Assembly: GCF_024749045.1 (NCBI RefSeq)
Contig: NZ_CP087184.1
Span: forward strand, 4,030,001 to 4,094,000
Direction of reading: 5' to 3'
Length of the DNA: 64,000 bases
DNA from: Pseudomonas sp. B21-028
Lineage (GTDB): Bacteria > Pseudomonadota > Gammaproteobacteria > Pseudomonadales > Pseudomonadaceae
A program made the position numbers and the translations under genes. The stretch's first letter is position 1. Every line of letters begins with the position of its first letter. Shown here piece by piece: positions 23,479-32,937 of this stretch. The notes beneath the pieces were generated by a model, which was given only the letters and a program-made list of their open reading frames with translations, was not told the origin of the DNA and made no database searches.

Positions 23479-23612
23479 TCGCCAGCCTCCTGGAAAAGGT
23501 TGAACAATCATCCTAGCTCGAATTTGGCATTTCGCAGGACGGACGCAGATTGCCCGGTTCCAGCGGATGACACATTGCTCGGGATCAAGTGTTCAAACAC
23601 CGGCAATCGGCA

Positions 23613-24623
23613 CTACAGACCGGCAGACACCTTCTCCGCCACCTCGCTGGGCACCCAGGCCTGCCACACCTGGGGATGGGCCTTGAGGAACGCTTCGGCC
23701 GCCTCGCGGGGCGGCGTGCGCTTTTCGCTCATCTCGGCCAGGGCCTTGTTCAAAGGATCAATGGGCAGGTCGACCTTGCTGAAGAACTCGGCGATGTCCG
23801 GATGCTGTTGCTGGAACGGCGCCGAGACGCCGATCGACAGCTTCGACGCCAGCGAGCGGGTCGGCCTGGGATTGGGATTATCGGCATCGGTCAAGGTTTT
23901 CCAGGCCTCGGCATCGAAGGGCGGCTCCTGCAGCTGCACCAGCTTGAATCGCCCGAGCAGCGGCGTGGGCGACCAGTAATAGAACAGGATCGGTTTGCCC
24001 CGGCGAATCGACGAGGTGATTTCCGCGTCCAGCGCCGCCCCGGAGCCACTGCGAAAATTCACATAACTGTCAGTCAAGCCATATGCCTTGAGCTTCTGCT
24101 TGTTGACGACCTCGGATGTCCAGCCGATGGGGCTGTTGAGGAAGCGCCCCTTGTCGGGACTCTCCGGGTCCTTGAACACATGCTTGTAGCGCGCCAGGTC
24201 GCTGACGCTGCGAAGGTCCGGCGCCAGGGGCTTGATGCCCTTGGCGGGATCGCCCTTGATCACGTATTCCGGTACCCACCAGCCTTCCGTCGCGCCCTTG
24301 ACCGTATCGCCCAGGGCGATCACCTTGCCCTCGGCTTCGGCCTTGACCCACACCGGACTGCGACCGGCCCACTCTTCGCCGATGACTTGTATGTCGTTAT
24401 TGGCCAGCGCGGTTTCCAGGGTGATGGTGGTGCCCGGCAAGGTGTCGGTTTTCAAGCCGTAGCCTTTTTCGACGATGATCCGCAGGATATCGGTGATCAG
24501 GCTGCCACTTTCCCAGTTCAGGTCGGCGAAGTGGATCGGTGCCGGAGCAGCCGATGCCGGAAATGGCGAAGCCAGCACAGCACAGGTGGCCCAGGCAACC
24601 AGCCACTGTCGAACTCGTTTCAT
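23613..24623 (-). CDS. Glycine betaine/quaternary-amine-type ABC substrate-binding protein, orphan
   Basis: The 336 residues start with a signal peptide (MKRVRQWLVAWATCAVLASPFPASA). The mature protein is an OpuAC/ProX-type binding domain with IHFADLNWESGSL, a GLKTDTLPGTTITLETALANNDIQV block and aromatic residues (W, Y, F in EEWAGRS, WWVPEYV and FYYWSPTPLL) that could box a quaternary ammonium group. No permease or ATPase gene is adjacent, so it must dock to a transporter encoded elsewhere. P. aeruginosa uses several such orphan binding proteins for choline, betaine or carnitine. The ligand is not identified. Confidence 0.8.
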   Translation of the reverse strand: MKRVRQWLVAWATCAVLASPFPASAAPAPIHFADLNWESGSLITDILRIIVEKGYGLKTDTLPGTTITLETALANNDIQVIGEEWAGRSPVWVKAEAEGKVIALGDTVKGATEGWWVPEYVIKGDPAKGIKPLAPDLRSVSDLARYKHVFKDPESPDKGRFLNSPIGWTSEVVNKQKLKAYGLTDSYVNFRSGSGAALDAEITSSIRRGKPILFYYWSPTPLLGRFKLVQLQEPPFDAEAWKTLTDADNPNPRPTRSLASKLSIGVSAPFQQQHPDIAEFFSKVDLPIDPLNKALAEMSEKRTPPREAAEAFLKAHPQVWQAWVPSEVAEKVSAGL

Positions 24624-24715
24624 GCGATGTTCCTCATACCAGACAGCAATAGCTGAATAATTCAGTCAACTGACTGTAGCCGAGGTTCCAGCAAAACGGT
24701 CGCCGCCCCTGGGTA

Positions 24716-25186
24716 TCACTCGCTGGCCTTGAACGTCACCAGTTCGCCCTTGCGCCATTTCGCGGCTTTGGCGGTGACCGCCTTGAGGGTCTTGGTCAAA
24801 CCTTCTTGCAACTGTTCGTTCGCCGCATACACGGTCACGACGCTGTGGCCTTCCTTGAACAGGATGGCCTGGCCGCCAGGGGTCGTGACGAACGCGTACT
24901 CCCCAAGGCCATAGACCGTCAGTTTGATTTCGCGAAACCTGATCTCGAACTTGCCCCCTTCGCGACTCGGCAATACCGCTGCACGAAAATGGTCACCCAC
25001 CTTGAGCTCGAGCCTGGGCTTGTCATCGACCACAAGGGCCGATTCGGTGTCGATTTCGGCGACATAGATACCTTCGGCGGTCTGCTCGGTGATGTAGACG
25101 AAACGTGACTGGAACAGTTTGACCAGTTTTGCCCGCAGGTCACCCAGTACAAATAACGCATGCGTGTCGAGATTACTTACTGCCAA
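24716..25186 (-). CDS. Conserved hypothetical protein, beta-rich
   Basis: I do not recognise this gene. It encodes 156 residues with no signal peptide or membrane helix. The sequence alternates short beta-type stretches (FVYITEQTAEGIYVAEID, FEIRFREIKLTVYGLGEYAFVTT) and ends in a Lys-rich amphipathic helix (LTKTLKAVTAKAAKWRKGELV). Codon use is like the host. It stands alone between the betaine-binding protein and a 405-bp gene-poor stretch. Confidence 0.7.
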   Translation of the reverse strand: MAVSNLDTHALFVLGDLRAKLVKLFQSRFVYITEQTAEGIYVAEIDTESALVVDDKPRLELKVGDHFRAAVLPSREGGKFEIRFREIKLTVYGLGEYAFVTTPGGQAILFKEGHSVVTVYAANEQLQEGLTKTLKAVTAKAAKWRKGELVTFKASE

Positions 25187-25591
25187 GGAAACATCCCCAT
25201 CTTTGAAAACGGTCCGCTCCGCAGAAAGGACGGACCACGAGAACCCGTGCCGACGTAGTGTCGCAATGGACCTGTAACTGAAATTCGAAGTGAACGGCGC
25301 ACCCTGTCCCGGGCAAGAGAAGACTAAAGGATTGCCACTCTCGCCGTCTTTCCCGGGAAGTCGTCAGAAGCTGAAGGAAATAGCCACTCTGCGCATCGGA
25401 AAAGGTGGGACTACTAACTTTAGGGAAAATTCTCACTTAAAAAAGCATTTTTCTGACATCGAGCCTAAAAAAAATTGCTTTAGATAGGCGCAACCGTCCA
25501 TGCAGCGCTGTTGATTCTAGAGCAGCCGGAGGGGCAGAGACTACTTGAAATACCTGGCAATTCGTCGGTAAACCATAGAAAAGGAATTCAC
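25187..25591. other. Gene-poor stretch
   Basis: No coding sequence or RNA gene is recognised. The second half is AT-rich, with runs of A around 25438-25475 that could hold the promoter of the small gene at 25592. A weak dyad GGTCCG/CGGACC sits near 25208-25234. Confidence 0.4.
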
Positions 25592-25840
25592 ATGGGCACT
25601 TTCACAACCTTGCTCCACCCCGCCACACCACACATCGTCAATCCCCATGACGCCTTTGACGGGATTCATTACCTGCCGGTCTCGCTGATTCAACCGCGAT
25701 ATCGGGTCGTCCTGGCCGGCAAATGTTTTTTCCATATTGAAGAAACATCGACTGGACGTGTAAGAGGTTTCCGTACCGACCATAACGAAGCCTGCTACTT
25801 GGCCAGGCATCTCGAGCGAAGTACCGGGACACAGCAATAA
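25592..25840 (+). CDS. Small hypothetical protein
   Basis: I do not recognise this gene. It encodes 82 residues; AAGGA lies 7 nt upstream of the ATG, which decides this start over a longer in-frame one at 25511. The middle (HYLPVSLIQPRYRVVLAGKCFFHIEETSTGRVRGF) reads like a small beta-sheet protein. It has no signal peptide or transmembrane segment. Confidence 0.55.
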   Translation: MGTFTTLLHPATPHIVNPHDAFDGIHYLPVSLIQPRYRVVLAGKCFFHIEETSTGRVRGFRTDHNEACYLARHLERSTGTQQ

Positions 25841-25921
25841 TCGAACTCCTGACGCGCGCTTGCCTCAGATAAAGGGACGCAACCGACGCGCCATGACGGC
25901 GCATGCCCAAAGGAGAACCCC

Positions 25922-26158
25922 ATGGAACAGCCTTCCCACGAGCTCAAGACCTTGTTCGATCAACTGGGCCTGCCCTCGGACGAAAAAGCCATCGACAGTT
26001 TCATCATGGCACACCCCCTGGACCCGGAGACAAAACTGGTGGAGGCCGATTTCTGGTCGGATCAGCAAAAGGACCTGCTACGGGAATGGTTGCTCGCCGA
26101 TGGCGAAGAGGCGGTGCTGGTGGATCAACTGAACGTACGCCTGCACGACGGCAAATAG
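25922..26158 (+). CDS. DUF2789 protein
   Basis: This is a 78-residue acidic protein with the DUF2789 pattern: HELKTLFDQLGLPSDEKAIDSFI, followed by HPLDPETKLVEADFWSDQQKDLLREWLLADGEEA. It is common in gamma-proteobacteria and its function is unknown. AAGGAG precedes the ATG. Confidence 0.85.
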   Translation: MEQPSHELKTLFDQLGLPSDEKAIDSFIMAHPLDPETKLVEADFWSDQQKDLLREWLLADGEEAVLVDQLNVRLHDGK

Positions 26159-26177
26159 CGGCTCAACGGCATTTGCT

Positions 26178-26320
26178 TTGTGGGAGCGAGCTTGCTCGCG
26201 ATAGCGGTGGGTCAGTAGGCATTGATGTCGGCTGTGCCACCGCCATCGCGAGCAGGCTCGCTCCCACAAGGTCCCGGAGCACCACAAGTCCCCTGTGGGA
26301 GCGAGCCTGCTCGCGATGGC
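26178..26320. repeat. Cluster of three REP cores
   Basis: REP cores lie at about 26178-26205, 26243-26270 and 26292-26320, in plus, minus, plus orientation. This extends the usual doublet by one unit. They lie between DUF2789 and the end of the chemoreceptor gene. Confidence 0.85.
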
Positions 26321-26357
26321 AATAACCCTGCCACTCAGGCATCCACTGATGCACCGC

Positions 26358-28028
26358 TCATCGTGCCTTCTCGGGCTTATAGCCCAACCGCAATCCACCC
26401 CAGTGGCGGCCCTTGATCATGATGGGCACGGACAGGTCGTGCATCAGCTCGCCCGTGTCGCGGGTATAGGTCTGCAACAGCACCGGTTGCTGGTGGCTGC
26501 CGCATCGAATCCCGGTGCGATCGGAGAACTTGCGCTTGGTACGGTTGTTCAGCGTGTCGACGGCAGGATCGCCGGTCAACGGCTGACTGAAGACCTTGTT
26601 ATGGGTCGGCACATACCCCTGCTGGGTGCAGGCAATCGCAAACACCAGGCCGTCATGCCGGGTGAGCAAAGGCTCCTGGATGGCCGGCAGGACCTGGTCG
26701 GTATAACGGTCGAAACGGGTCTGGAACTTGGCGGGATGGGTATTGGGAATGGCCTGGTAGTTACGATCGAACAGATCGTCCAGGCTGATACGTCCTTGAT
26801 CGACATCCGCCTCGAATTGCGCGGCGATCTGGCTCGCGCCTTCACGCGCCAGGTCGTAGACCCGTTGGTGATAATCGTCGAGCCCCACCTCGGCCAGGCG
26901 CTCGCTGATGGTTTCAGCCTGGCCTTCCATCTGCACGGCCGCTTCGGCCAGGCGTTGGGTCTGCTGGTCGCTGATGGACAGGTCCCCGCGCATCTGTTCA
27001 ATGGCATGGAACAGGCTGTCGAGTTGTTCGCGGTTGGTGTCGGTGCCCTGGGCAATGGCGCTGACCTGGGTTTCGACACCGGCGGCGAGCCGGGCAATGT
27101 TCTCCAGGTGTTGGCCGGTGTGCTCGACTTGCTGCACACCACTGTCCAGATCGGCTGCCAGCTGACGGATCTGCTCGACGACCTGGGCGGTGCGCTGCTG
27201 GATATCCGCCACCATGACCCCGACCTCGCCGGTCGCCGCCGCCGTGCGGCCCGCCAGGCCACGGACTTCATCGGCCACCACGGCGAAGCCACGGCCATGC
27301 TCGCCGGCCCGCGCCGCTTCGATGGCCGCGTTCAGCGCCAGCAGGTTGGTCTGGCTGGCAATCGATTGAATCACCAGGCTGACCCGCTGGATCTCGTCGC
27401 TGCGCACGCTCAAGGCCTCGATCAACTCGCGACTGTCGTTTGCCCGCTGGCTGAGCTGGTGCATGCGGCTGATGGACTCCACCAGTTCGCTGCGCCCGGC
27501 AACGCTGCTGCGATGGGCTTCGCTGGCGGCGCCCAGGGCTTGCTGGCTGAGTTGGGAAGTGGCCTGTTCGGTGGCGATCATCGCTTCGGCATTGCTGACG
27601 ATCTGTGCGGCCGCGTCGAGTTGTGACTGGACCTTGCCGGCCAGTTGCCTGACCGAATAGGCGACGCCAGCGGCCGACAACGCGTTATGACTGGTGGTGT
27701 AGGACAGGTCACGGGTCAGCTCGGCCAGTGAGCCGGTATTCGACGACGGTTGGGGCACGGTGGCCAGGCGCGAGCGCAGGCGTGGCAACCAGACGATCAG
27801 CATCGCCAGGGGCAGGCCCAGGTACAGCGACCAGCCTCCCAGCACCATGCCGCACAGCAGCAAGGTCAGAGCAAGACTCTGCAAGGTCGGCGTCAGCCAG
27901 CGCGCCGTGCTTTTTGTAGCCGATACCGAGGCAGGCACCGCCGCCAGAGATCCATCTGTCGCCATGTTTGTCACCACACTTCTCGTTGTTATGCCAGCAT
28001 TAAACGCCACTACCGAGCCATTATCCAT
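26358..28028 (-). CDS. Methyl-accepting chemotaxis protein with C-terminal sensor-like domain
   Basis: The 556-residue reading has one short hydrophobic region near the N-terminus (about 47-80, probably two close helices with almost no periplasmic loop). The MCP signalling domain follows, with the conserved hairpin tip [32 protein letters not shown]. Unusually, about 130 residues follow the signalling domain ([15 protein letters not shown] to [10 protein letters not shown]), forming a separate cytoplasmic domain with TGIRCG and a C-terminal [14 protein letters not shown]. It therefore appears to sense an internal signal. The start is uncertain: ATG at 27965 is an alternative, and neither has a clear Shine-Dalgarno. 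Confidence 0.87.
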   Translation of the reverse strand: MDNGSVVAFNAGITTRSVVTNMATDGSLAAVPASVSATKSTARWLTPTLQSLALTLLLCGMVLGGWSLYLGLPLAMLIVWLPRLRSRLATVPQPSSNTGSLAELTRDLSYTTSHNALSAAGVAYSVRQLAGKVQSQLDAAAQIVSNAEAMIATEQATSQLSQQALGAASEAHRSSVAGRSELVESISRMHQLSQRANDSRELIEALSVRSDEIQRVSLVIQSIASQTNLLALNAAIEAARAGEHGRGFAVVADEVRGLAGRTAAATGEVGVMVADIQQRTAQVVEQIRQLAADLDSGVQQVEHTGQHLENIARLAAGVETQVSAIAQGTDTNREQLDSLFHAIEQMRGDLSISDQQTQRLAEAAVQMEGQAETISERLAEVGLDDYHQRVYDLAREGASQIAAQFEADVDQGRISLDDLFDRNYQAIPNTHPAKFQTRFDRYTDQVLPAIQEPLLTRHDGLVFAIACTQQGYVPTHNKVFSQPLTGDPAVDTLNNRTKRKFSDRTGIRCGSHQQPVLLQTYTRDTGELMHDLSVPIMIKGRHWGGLRLGYKPEKAR

Positions 28029-28155
28029 GGTCCATTAGTCGCGTTCTTGCAGCAGATCAACGCAGCGGGGTGATTTTCGAGGGGCCGCTACAGGGTCTGG
28101 GCGGGAGCAAGCGCCCTCGCCACAAGGTCTGGTATCTCGAATGGCAGGTAGCGGA

Positions 28156-28560
28156 TCAGGCCTGACGCTGGTGCTTGTCGATCTGCTCGTGACGTTCCTG
28201 AGCTTCGATGCAGTACTTGGTGGTCGGGCTGATCAGCAGGCGCTTGAGGCCGATCGGCTCGCCGCTGTCGTCGCACCAGCCGAAGCTTTCGTCGTTGATG
28301 CGGTCCAGGGCCTGCTCCAGTTGGGGCAGCATGCGCTGGTCACGATCGATGGCGTTAACCAGCCAGGTGCGCTCTTCTTCTACGGAAGCAGCGTCGGCCG
28401 GGTCAGCCGGGGAATCCAGGCTTTCAATGGCGATTCGGTTCTGTTCGATGCGCTCGTGGGTTTCGACTTTCATGTTCTGCAACAGCTTGGTGAAGAAAGC
28501 CAGCTGCTCGGCGTTCATGTAGTCATCCGCCGGCATGGCCAGCAACTTTTCCTTTGTCAT
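28156..28560 (-). CDS. DksA/TraR-family protein lacking two zinc cysteines
   Basis: This is a 134-residue transcription factor of the DksA type, which binds the RNA polymerase secondary channel and works with ppGpp. It has a long coiled coil (about 25-85) with D-P-A-D-A-A-S-V-E-E-E-R-T-W at the tip region. The zinc-finger region has only two of the four Cys (WCDDS and YCIEA). This two-Cys pattern is the one known for the zinc-independent P. aeruginosa DksA2. The start at MTKEKLL follows a weak GAGA site; a longer upstream reading is unlikely. Confidence 0.8.
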   Translation of the reverse strand: MTKEKLLAMPADDYMNAEQLAFFTKLLQNMKVETHERIEQNRIAIESLDSPADPADAASVEEERTWLVNAIDRDQRMLPQLEQALDRINDESFGWCDDSGEPIGLKRLLISPTTKYCIEAQERHEQIDKHQRQA

Positions 28561-28886
28561 TGATATCTCTATAAAAAAACGTGCATTAAGGCGAATTATG
28601 GAGCGTTCCGCAGCGCAGCTGCCACGCTCGTCAGGAAGGCGCCGTCTATTCCAAGCGCCACCCGGCACTCAATTTACGAGGGGCGGCAGTCTAAGGCCGA
28701 GTCGAGGCCTCAGCAACCGAAAACATGGGAAAATGTCCGACAACCCCTTCAAATGTTCTCTGACAGGCTTCTGGCGATCATCGGAGTGCGTTTATAACAA
28801 GAAATTCGCTGCGATGGCTGTATTAAGAAGACAAATGGCAACGCCACGCAGGTCAGGCGTGGCGCTTTGTCGCAGTACGGTGGCCG
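28561..28886. other. Intergenic stretch upstream of the DksA-like gene
   Basis: No gene is seen. It contains the start region of the DksA-like gene on one side and a terminator-like hairpin of the inositol ABC operon on the other (28842-28864). The middle part is AT-rich around 28770-28835. No Zur-type palindrome was recognised by eye. Confidence 0.4.
28842..28864 (-). terminator. Likely terminator after the inositol ABC operon
   Basis: CGCCACGC and GCGTGGCG form an 8-bp GC-rich stem with a 7-nt loop, about 22 bp beyond the permease stop codon. On the minus strand it is followed by a weak T-rich stretch (TTGCCATTTG). Confidence 0.5.
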
Positions 28887-29915
28887 TTAACGCTTGAGCT
28901 TGCGCTTGTTGCGGTACTGGTCGATGACCACCGCGACCACAATGATCAGCCCCTTGATGATGTCCTGGATGTAGGCATCGACGCCGACGAACGTGAAGCC
29001 GCTGGCCATGACGCCAAGGATCAGCGCACCGATCACCGTCCCGGTGATGCGCCCCACTCCACCGGCCAGGCTCGTGCCGCCGATCACCGCCGCGGCAATC
29101 GCATCCAGTTCATAGGACATGCCCATGCCGGCCTGCCCGGTGGCGGCCCGCGCCGAGGCCACCACCCCGGCGAGCCCCGCCAGCAACCCGGCGATGCTGT
29201 AGACGATGACCAGATGCCGCTTGACGTTGATCCCCGAGGTACGCGCCGCCTGCATATTGCCGCCGATGGCATAGGTGTATTTGCCGTACTTGGTGTAGCG
29301 CAGGGCAATATGGAAAATCGCCGCCACCACCAGGAAGATGATCACCGGCATGGCGCCATGACCGATGGCGGTGTAGGAATCCGACAGCATGCTCACCGGC
29401 TGGCCTTCGGTGTAGTAACGCGCCAGGCCACGGGCCGACACCATCATGCCGAGCGTGGCAATAAAGGGCGGGATGCCGGTGACGGCGATGATGCTGCCGT
29501 TGATCGCCCCGGCCAGCAGCCCCACGCCCAACCCCGCCACTACCGGTATCCATACCGGCAGATCGGTGAGGGACGGAAACACCGCTCGGGCAAAATCCGA
29601 GGTCTGGGCCAGACTTGCGGCAATCATGGCCGACAACGCCAGCACGGAACCGGACGACAGGTCGATGCCGGTGGTGATGATGACCTGGGTCACGCCGATG
29701 GCCAGCAGGCCGATGATCGACACCTGCAGAATCATCAGGACCAGGCGCTGGGAGTTCATTAGAAAACTCTGGTCGCGCATGATCCAGCCGAACAACTCGA
29801 ACACCAGGCCAATGCCGATCAGCACCAGGAAGATACTCAGCTCCGTCGGCAAGCGCCGGCGCGTCCTGGCCGGTGCGGCCGCGGGTTTGTTTTCCAGTAT
29901 CGCGTTCATTGCCAT
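28887..29915 (-). CDS. iatP: Inositol-type ABC transporter permease
   Basis: This is a 342-residue RbsC/BPD_transp_2-type inner-membrane permease with 8-10 helices. It has VTQVIITTGIDLSSGSVLALSAMIA, GIPPFIATLGMM and GGTSLAGGVGRITGTVIGALILGVM, all family hallmarks. It is the third gene of a binding protein-ATPase-permease operon at the end of the inositol cluster, so myo-inositol is the likely substrate. AAGGTGA precedes the ATG. A GGGGATAAATCCCC-type element lies between it and the ATPase gene. Confidence 0.88.
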   Translation of the reverse strand: MAMNAILENKPAAAPARTRRRLPTELSIFLVLIGIGLVFELFGWIMRDQSFLMNSQRLVLMILQVSIIGLLAIGVTQVIITTGIDLSSGSVLALSAMIAASLAQTSDFARAVFPSLTDLPVWIPVVAGLGVGLLAGAINGSIIAVTGIPPFIATLGMMVSARGLARYYTEGQPVSMLSDSYTAIGHGAMPVIIFLVVAAIFHIALRYTKYGKYTYAIGGNMQAARTSGINVKRHLVIVYSIAGLLAGLAGVVASARAATGQAGMGMSYELDAIAAAVIGGTSLAGGVGRITGTVIGALILGVMASGFTFVGVDAYIQDIIKGLIIVVAVVIDQYRNKRKLKR

Positions 29916-29965
29916 TCACCTTTTCTTGTTCTTTGGCGAGGAGTGCTCTCTGCCGGGAGATGTAG

Positions 29966-29998
29966 CGGCCCAGCGGGGATAAATCCCCTCGCCACAGT
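29966..29998. repeat. Single GGGGATAAATCCCC-type repeat unit
   Basis: CCCAGCGGGGATAAATCCCC followed by CTCGCCAC is one half of the second palindromic repeat family in this window (compare 9240, 39806 and 59115). It lies inside the ABC operon between ATPase and permease. Confidence 0.7.
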
Positions 29999-30029
29999 GT
30001 TGCTCGACTTTATTTTTTGAACGGGCGCG

Positions 30030-31583
30030 TCAGGCCAGGCCGGAGGCCAACTGCATGACCCGCTCCTGGGTCGCTTCGCTCCGGCCGAGGGTGCCCATCA
30101 GGTCGCCTTCGTGCATCACCAGGACCCGGTCGCTCATGCCCAGCACTTCCGGCAGCTCGGAGGAGATCATGATGACCGCCATGCCCTCACCCGCCAGGTA
30201 GGCAATGAGCCGGTAGATCTCGGCCTTGGCGCCAACATCGATGCCACGGGTCGGCTCGTCGAGGATCAGGATCCGCGGGTTGGTCATCAGCCAGCGGGCC
30301 AGCAGCGCCTTCTGTTGATTGCCGCCGGACAGGGTGTCGATGCACTGCTCCAGGGACGGGGTCTTGACCCGCAGCTTCTTGCACATGTCTTCGCACAACG
30401 CGCGCAAGGCTTTCTGCTGGATGAAACCGTTGCCGACGTAATGGGGCAGCACGGCCATTTCCATGTTTTCCAGCACCGACAGGCACGGGAACAGCCCACT
30501 GAGCTTGCGATCCTCGGTCAGCAAGGCAAACCCTTTCTCGATGGCCATGTGCGGATCGCTGATGCGCACCGGTTGGCCATCCAGCAGAATCTCGCCGCCG
30601 GTACTGGGCGTTACACCGAAGATCGCCTCGGCCACGTTGGTCCGTCCCGAGCCCATCAGCCCGGCGATGCCGAGGATCTCCCCGGCGTGCAGGTCGAAGG
30701 AGACCCCTTTGAAGATGCCATCCAGGCTCAGGTCGCGCACCGACAACACCAACTCGCCAATGGGTTTGTCCCGCTCCGGAAACAGCTGGCTCAACTCCCG
30801 TCCGACCATCATCGAGATCAGACTGTCGCCGTTCATGCTGTCGGCCCGTTGCAGGCCGATGTAGCAGCCGTCGCGAAACACCGCCACTTCATCGGCGATG
30901 GCGAACACTTCGTTCATTTTATGGGTGATATAGATGATGCCCTTACCCTGGGCCTTGAGGTCGGCAATGATCGAGAACAGGTGGGCGACTTCCGTTTCAG
31001 TGATGGCCGAGGTCGGCTCGTCCATGATCAGGATGTCGGAGTCATAGGACACCGCTTTGGCGATTTCCACCATCTGCCGTTCGGCAATGCTCAGGTTGCC
31101 CACCTGCTCCTCGGGGTCGAGGTTGATCCGCAGGCGCTCCAGCAACCTGGCGGTGCAACGGTGCATCTCCCCGTGGTCGATCATGTGCAGGCCATTGAGC
31201 TGCTCGCGGCCGATCCAGATGTTTTCGGCAATGCTCATGTGGGGCATCAGGTTCAGTTCCTGATGGATCATCGCAATACCGGCCTGCAACGCCGCCAGGG
31301 GGGTGTCGAATGTGACCGGTTTGCCCCGCAGGCGCAGTTCACCGGCGTCCGGCTGGTAGATGCCGGCTATGATCTTCATCAGGGTAGATTTACCGGCGCC
31401 GTTTTCGCCCATCAGGGCCAGGACGGAACCGGGGCGTACCCGCAACTGCACGTCGGACAAGGCCACCACGCCTGGAAATCCCTTGCTGACATTGACGACT
31501 TCCAGCAGATACGGTTCGTCAGGTAGTACGCCCGGCGGGACAGTCATTGCCGGGGCGCTCGAAACTATCGCTGAGGCAAACAT
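30030..31583 (-). CDS. iatA: Inositol-type ABC transporter ATP-binding protein
   Basis: This is a 517-residue sugar ABC ATPase of the RbsA/MglA type with two nucleotide-binding domains. Domain 1 has Walker [10 protein letters not shown], signature [14 protein letters not shown] and Walker [11 protein letters not shown]. Domain 2 has a degenerate Walker A (GLMGSGRTN), signature [15 protein letters not shown] and [16 protein letters not shown]. It powers uptake with the adjacent binding protein and permease. The ATG at 31583 with AGGGAG upstream is preferred over a TTG seven codons earlier. Confidence 0.9.
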   Translation of the reverse strand: MFASAIVSSAPAMTVPPGVLPDEPYLLEVVNVSKGFPGVVALSDVQLRVRPGSVLALMGENGAGKSTLMKIIAGIYQPDAGELRLRGKPVTFDTPLAALQAGIAMIHQELNLMPHMSIAENIWIGREQLNGLHMIDHGEMHRCTARLLERLRINLDPEEQVGNLSIAERQMVEIAKAVSYDSDILIMDEPTSAITETEVAHLFSIIADLKAQGKGIIYITHKMNEVFAIADEVAVFRDGCYIGLQRADSMNGDSLISMMVGRELSQLFPERDKPIGELVLSVRDLSLDGIFKGVSFDLHAGEILGIAGLMGSGRTNVAEAIFGVTPSTGGEILLDGQPVRISDPHMAIEKGFALLTEDRKLSGLFPCLSVLENMEMAVLPHYVGNGFIQQKALRALCEDMCKKLRVKTPSLEQCIDTLSGGNQQKALLARWLMTNPRILILDEPTRGIDVGAKAEIYRLIAYLAGEGMAVIMISSELPEVLGMSDRVLVMHEGDLMGTLGRSEATQERVMQLASGLA

Positions 31584-31663
31584 GTTCAGGTACTCCCTGG
31601 GCAAGGTCGGCGTGGCGTCCTTGCCTGCTTATTGTTGTGGTCGAACCAGCGGTGCGTGGAACG

Positions 31664-32590
31664 TTACTTGAACTGGTCGACGTTTTCCGGCGTGATCAGG
31701 CGGTACGGCACCCACACGGCCTGTTCCACCGGCTGTTTCTTGACCATTTTCACGGCCGTGTCGATCGAGCCATCGGCCTGGCCCTTGGCATCCTGGAACA
31801 CCGAGACGGCCATCTCGCCCTTCTTCACGGCGTTCAGGCCATCCGGCGTGCCGTCGACCCCGGCAATCAGTACACTGCCCTTCTCCTTGCCGGCGCCCTT
31901 GAGCGCCATGGACGCGCCGATGGCCATCTCATCGTTGTTCGCCACCACCGCATTGAACTCACGCCCCTGGGTCAGCCAGTCGTTGACCAGGGTCATGCCC
32001 TTGTCTCTGGACCAGGTACCGGTCTGTTCCTGTTCGATCTTGATATTCGGGTACTTGGCGAGCACTTCCTTGACGCCCTTGGTGCGGTTGGTGGTGGAGT
32101 TGTTGGCCAGGTCTCCCAGCAGGATCACGATGTCGCCCTTGCCACCCATTTTGTCCGCCAGATACTGCATCTGCATCCGCCCGGCTTCCAGGTCGTCCGA
32201 GGCAACGGTCACCACGCCGGCCGGCAGCTTCAGGTCATCGGGACGACGGTTGACATAAACCAGCGGAATGCCCGCGGCCACGGCGGATTTGGTGATGCGT
32301 TGGGTCGCGGCGGTGTCCACCGGGTTGACGATGATGGCGTCGACCTTCTGGCTGATGAAACTTTCCACCTGACTCAGTTGCTTGACCACATCACTGCGTG
32401 CGTCTTCGAATTGCAGGGTGACGCCGTCCGGCATGGACTTGGCCTTCTTGTCCATGGACTCGCGCAGGTAAGTCAGCCAGGTGTCGTCGAACTGCGACAT
32501 GCTGACCCCGATCTTCAGGTCCGCCAGGGCAGCACCGCTGGCAAACATCAACGACAGGGCCAACGAGGCGATACGGGTCTTGGTCTTCAT
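31664..32590 (-). CDS. ibpA: Inositol-type ABC periplasmic binding protein
   Basis: The 308 residues include a signal peptide (MKTKTRIASLALSLMFASGAALA) and a Peripla_BP_4 fold with KIGVSMSQFDDTWLTYLRES, DAIIVNPVDTAATQ, YVNRRPDD and VANNDEMAIGASMAL. It is the first gene of the ABC operon, with about 80 bp before the ATPase gene. An operator-embedded promoter lies about 300 bp upstream. Context and family suggest myo-inositol binding. Confidence 0.88.
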   Translation of the reverse strand: MKTKTRIASLALSLMFASGAALADLKIGVSMSQFDDTWLTYLRESMDKKAKSMPDGVTLQFEDARSDVVKQLSQVESFISQKVDAIIVNPVDTAATQRITKSAVAAGIPLVYVNRRPDDLKLPAGVVTVASDDLEAGRMQMQYLADKMGGKGDIVILLGDLANNSTTNRTKGVKEVLAKYPNIKIEQEQTGTWSRDKGMTLVNDWLTQGREFNAVVANNDEMAIGASMALKGAGKEKGSVLIAGVDGTPDGLNAVKKGEMAVSVFQDAKGQADGSIDTAVKMVKKQPVEQAVWVPYRLITPENVDQFK

Positions 32591-32894
32591 GAACGGTCTT
32601 TCTCCACATTCTTGTTGGTTTTATGGATAAGGCGTGTCGGAACTCAGGAACGCGGCAAACGCACGATGGGCGCACCGGGCATGCAACACACCACGGCGCC
32701 GTTGCGCCGGATGCCTAGGGATTCGAACAGGGGAAGGGTTGCGGACAAGCGCGGTAGACGTGACAGGTGAAACGCAGAGCGGCTGAAGGTTTTCATCGAC
32801 GGTACCTGGCTGTGTTTCTTGTTTTTGTTGAGTCCGCCGCTTGTTTAAGAAGCCGTTGCACAAGCGGGAACTGGATGTCGGTAACCTGGAAAAG

Positions 32895-32923
32895 ACTTTA
32901 TTGGAAAATATTTTCCATATCAA
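32895..32923 (-). promoter_or_regulatory. Promoter of the ABC operon with an IolR operator in its spacer
   Basis: On the minus strand, -35 TTGATA (32918-32923), a 17-bp spacer and -10 TAAAGT (32895-32900) form a plausible sigma-70 promoter. The spacer contains the perfect palindrome GGAAAATATTTTCC (32903-32916), an exact GGAA-N6-TTCC site. A weaker copy, GAA-N5-TTC, lies at 32933-32943. The transcript would have a leader of about 300 nt (32591 to about 32888) in which no gene or clear RNA element was seen. Confidence 0.65.
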
Positions 32924-32937
32924 CAAATTTTAGAATT

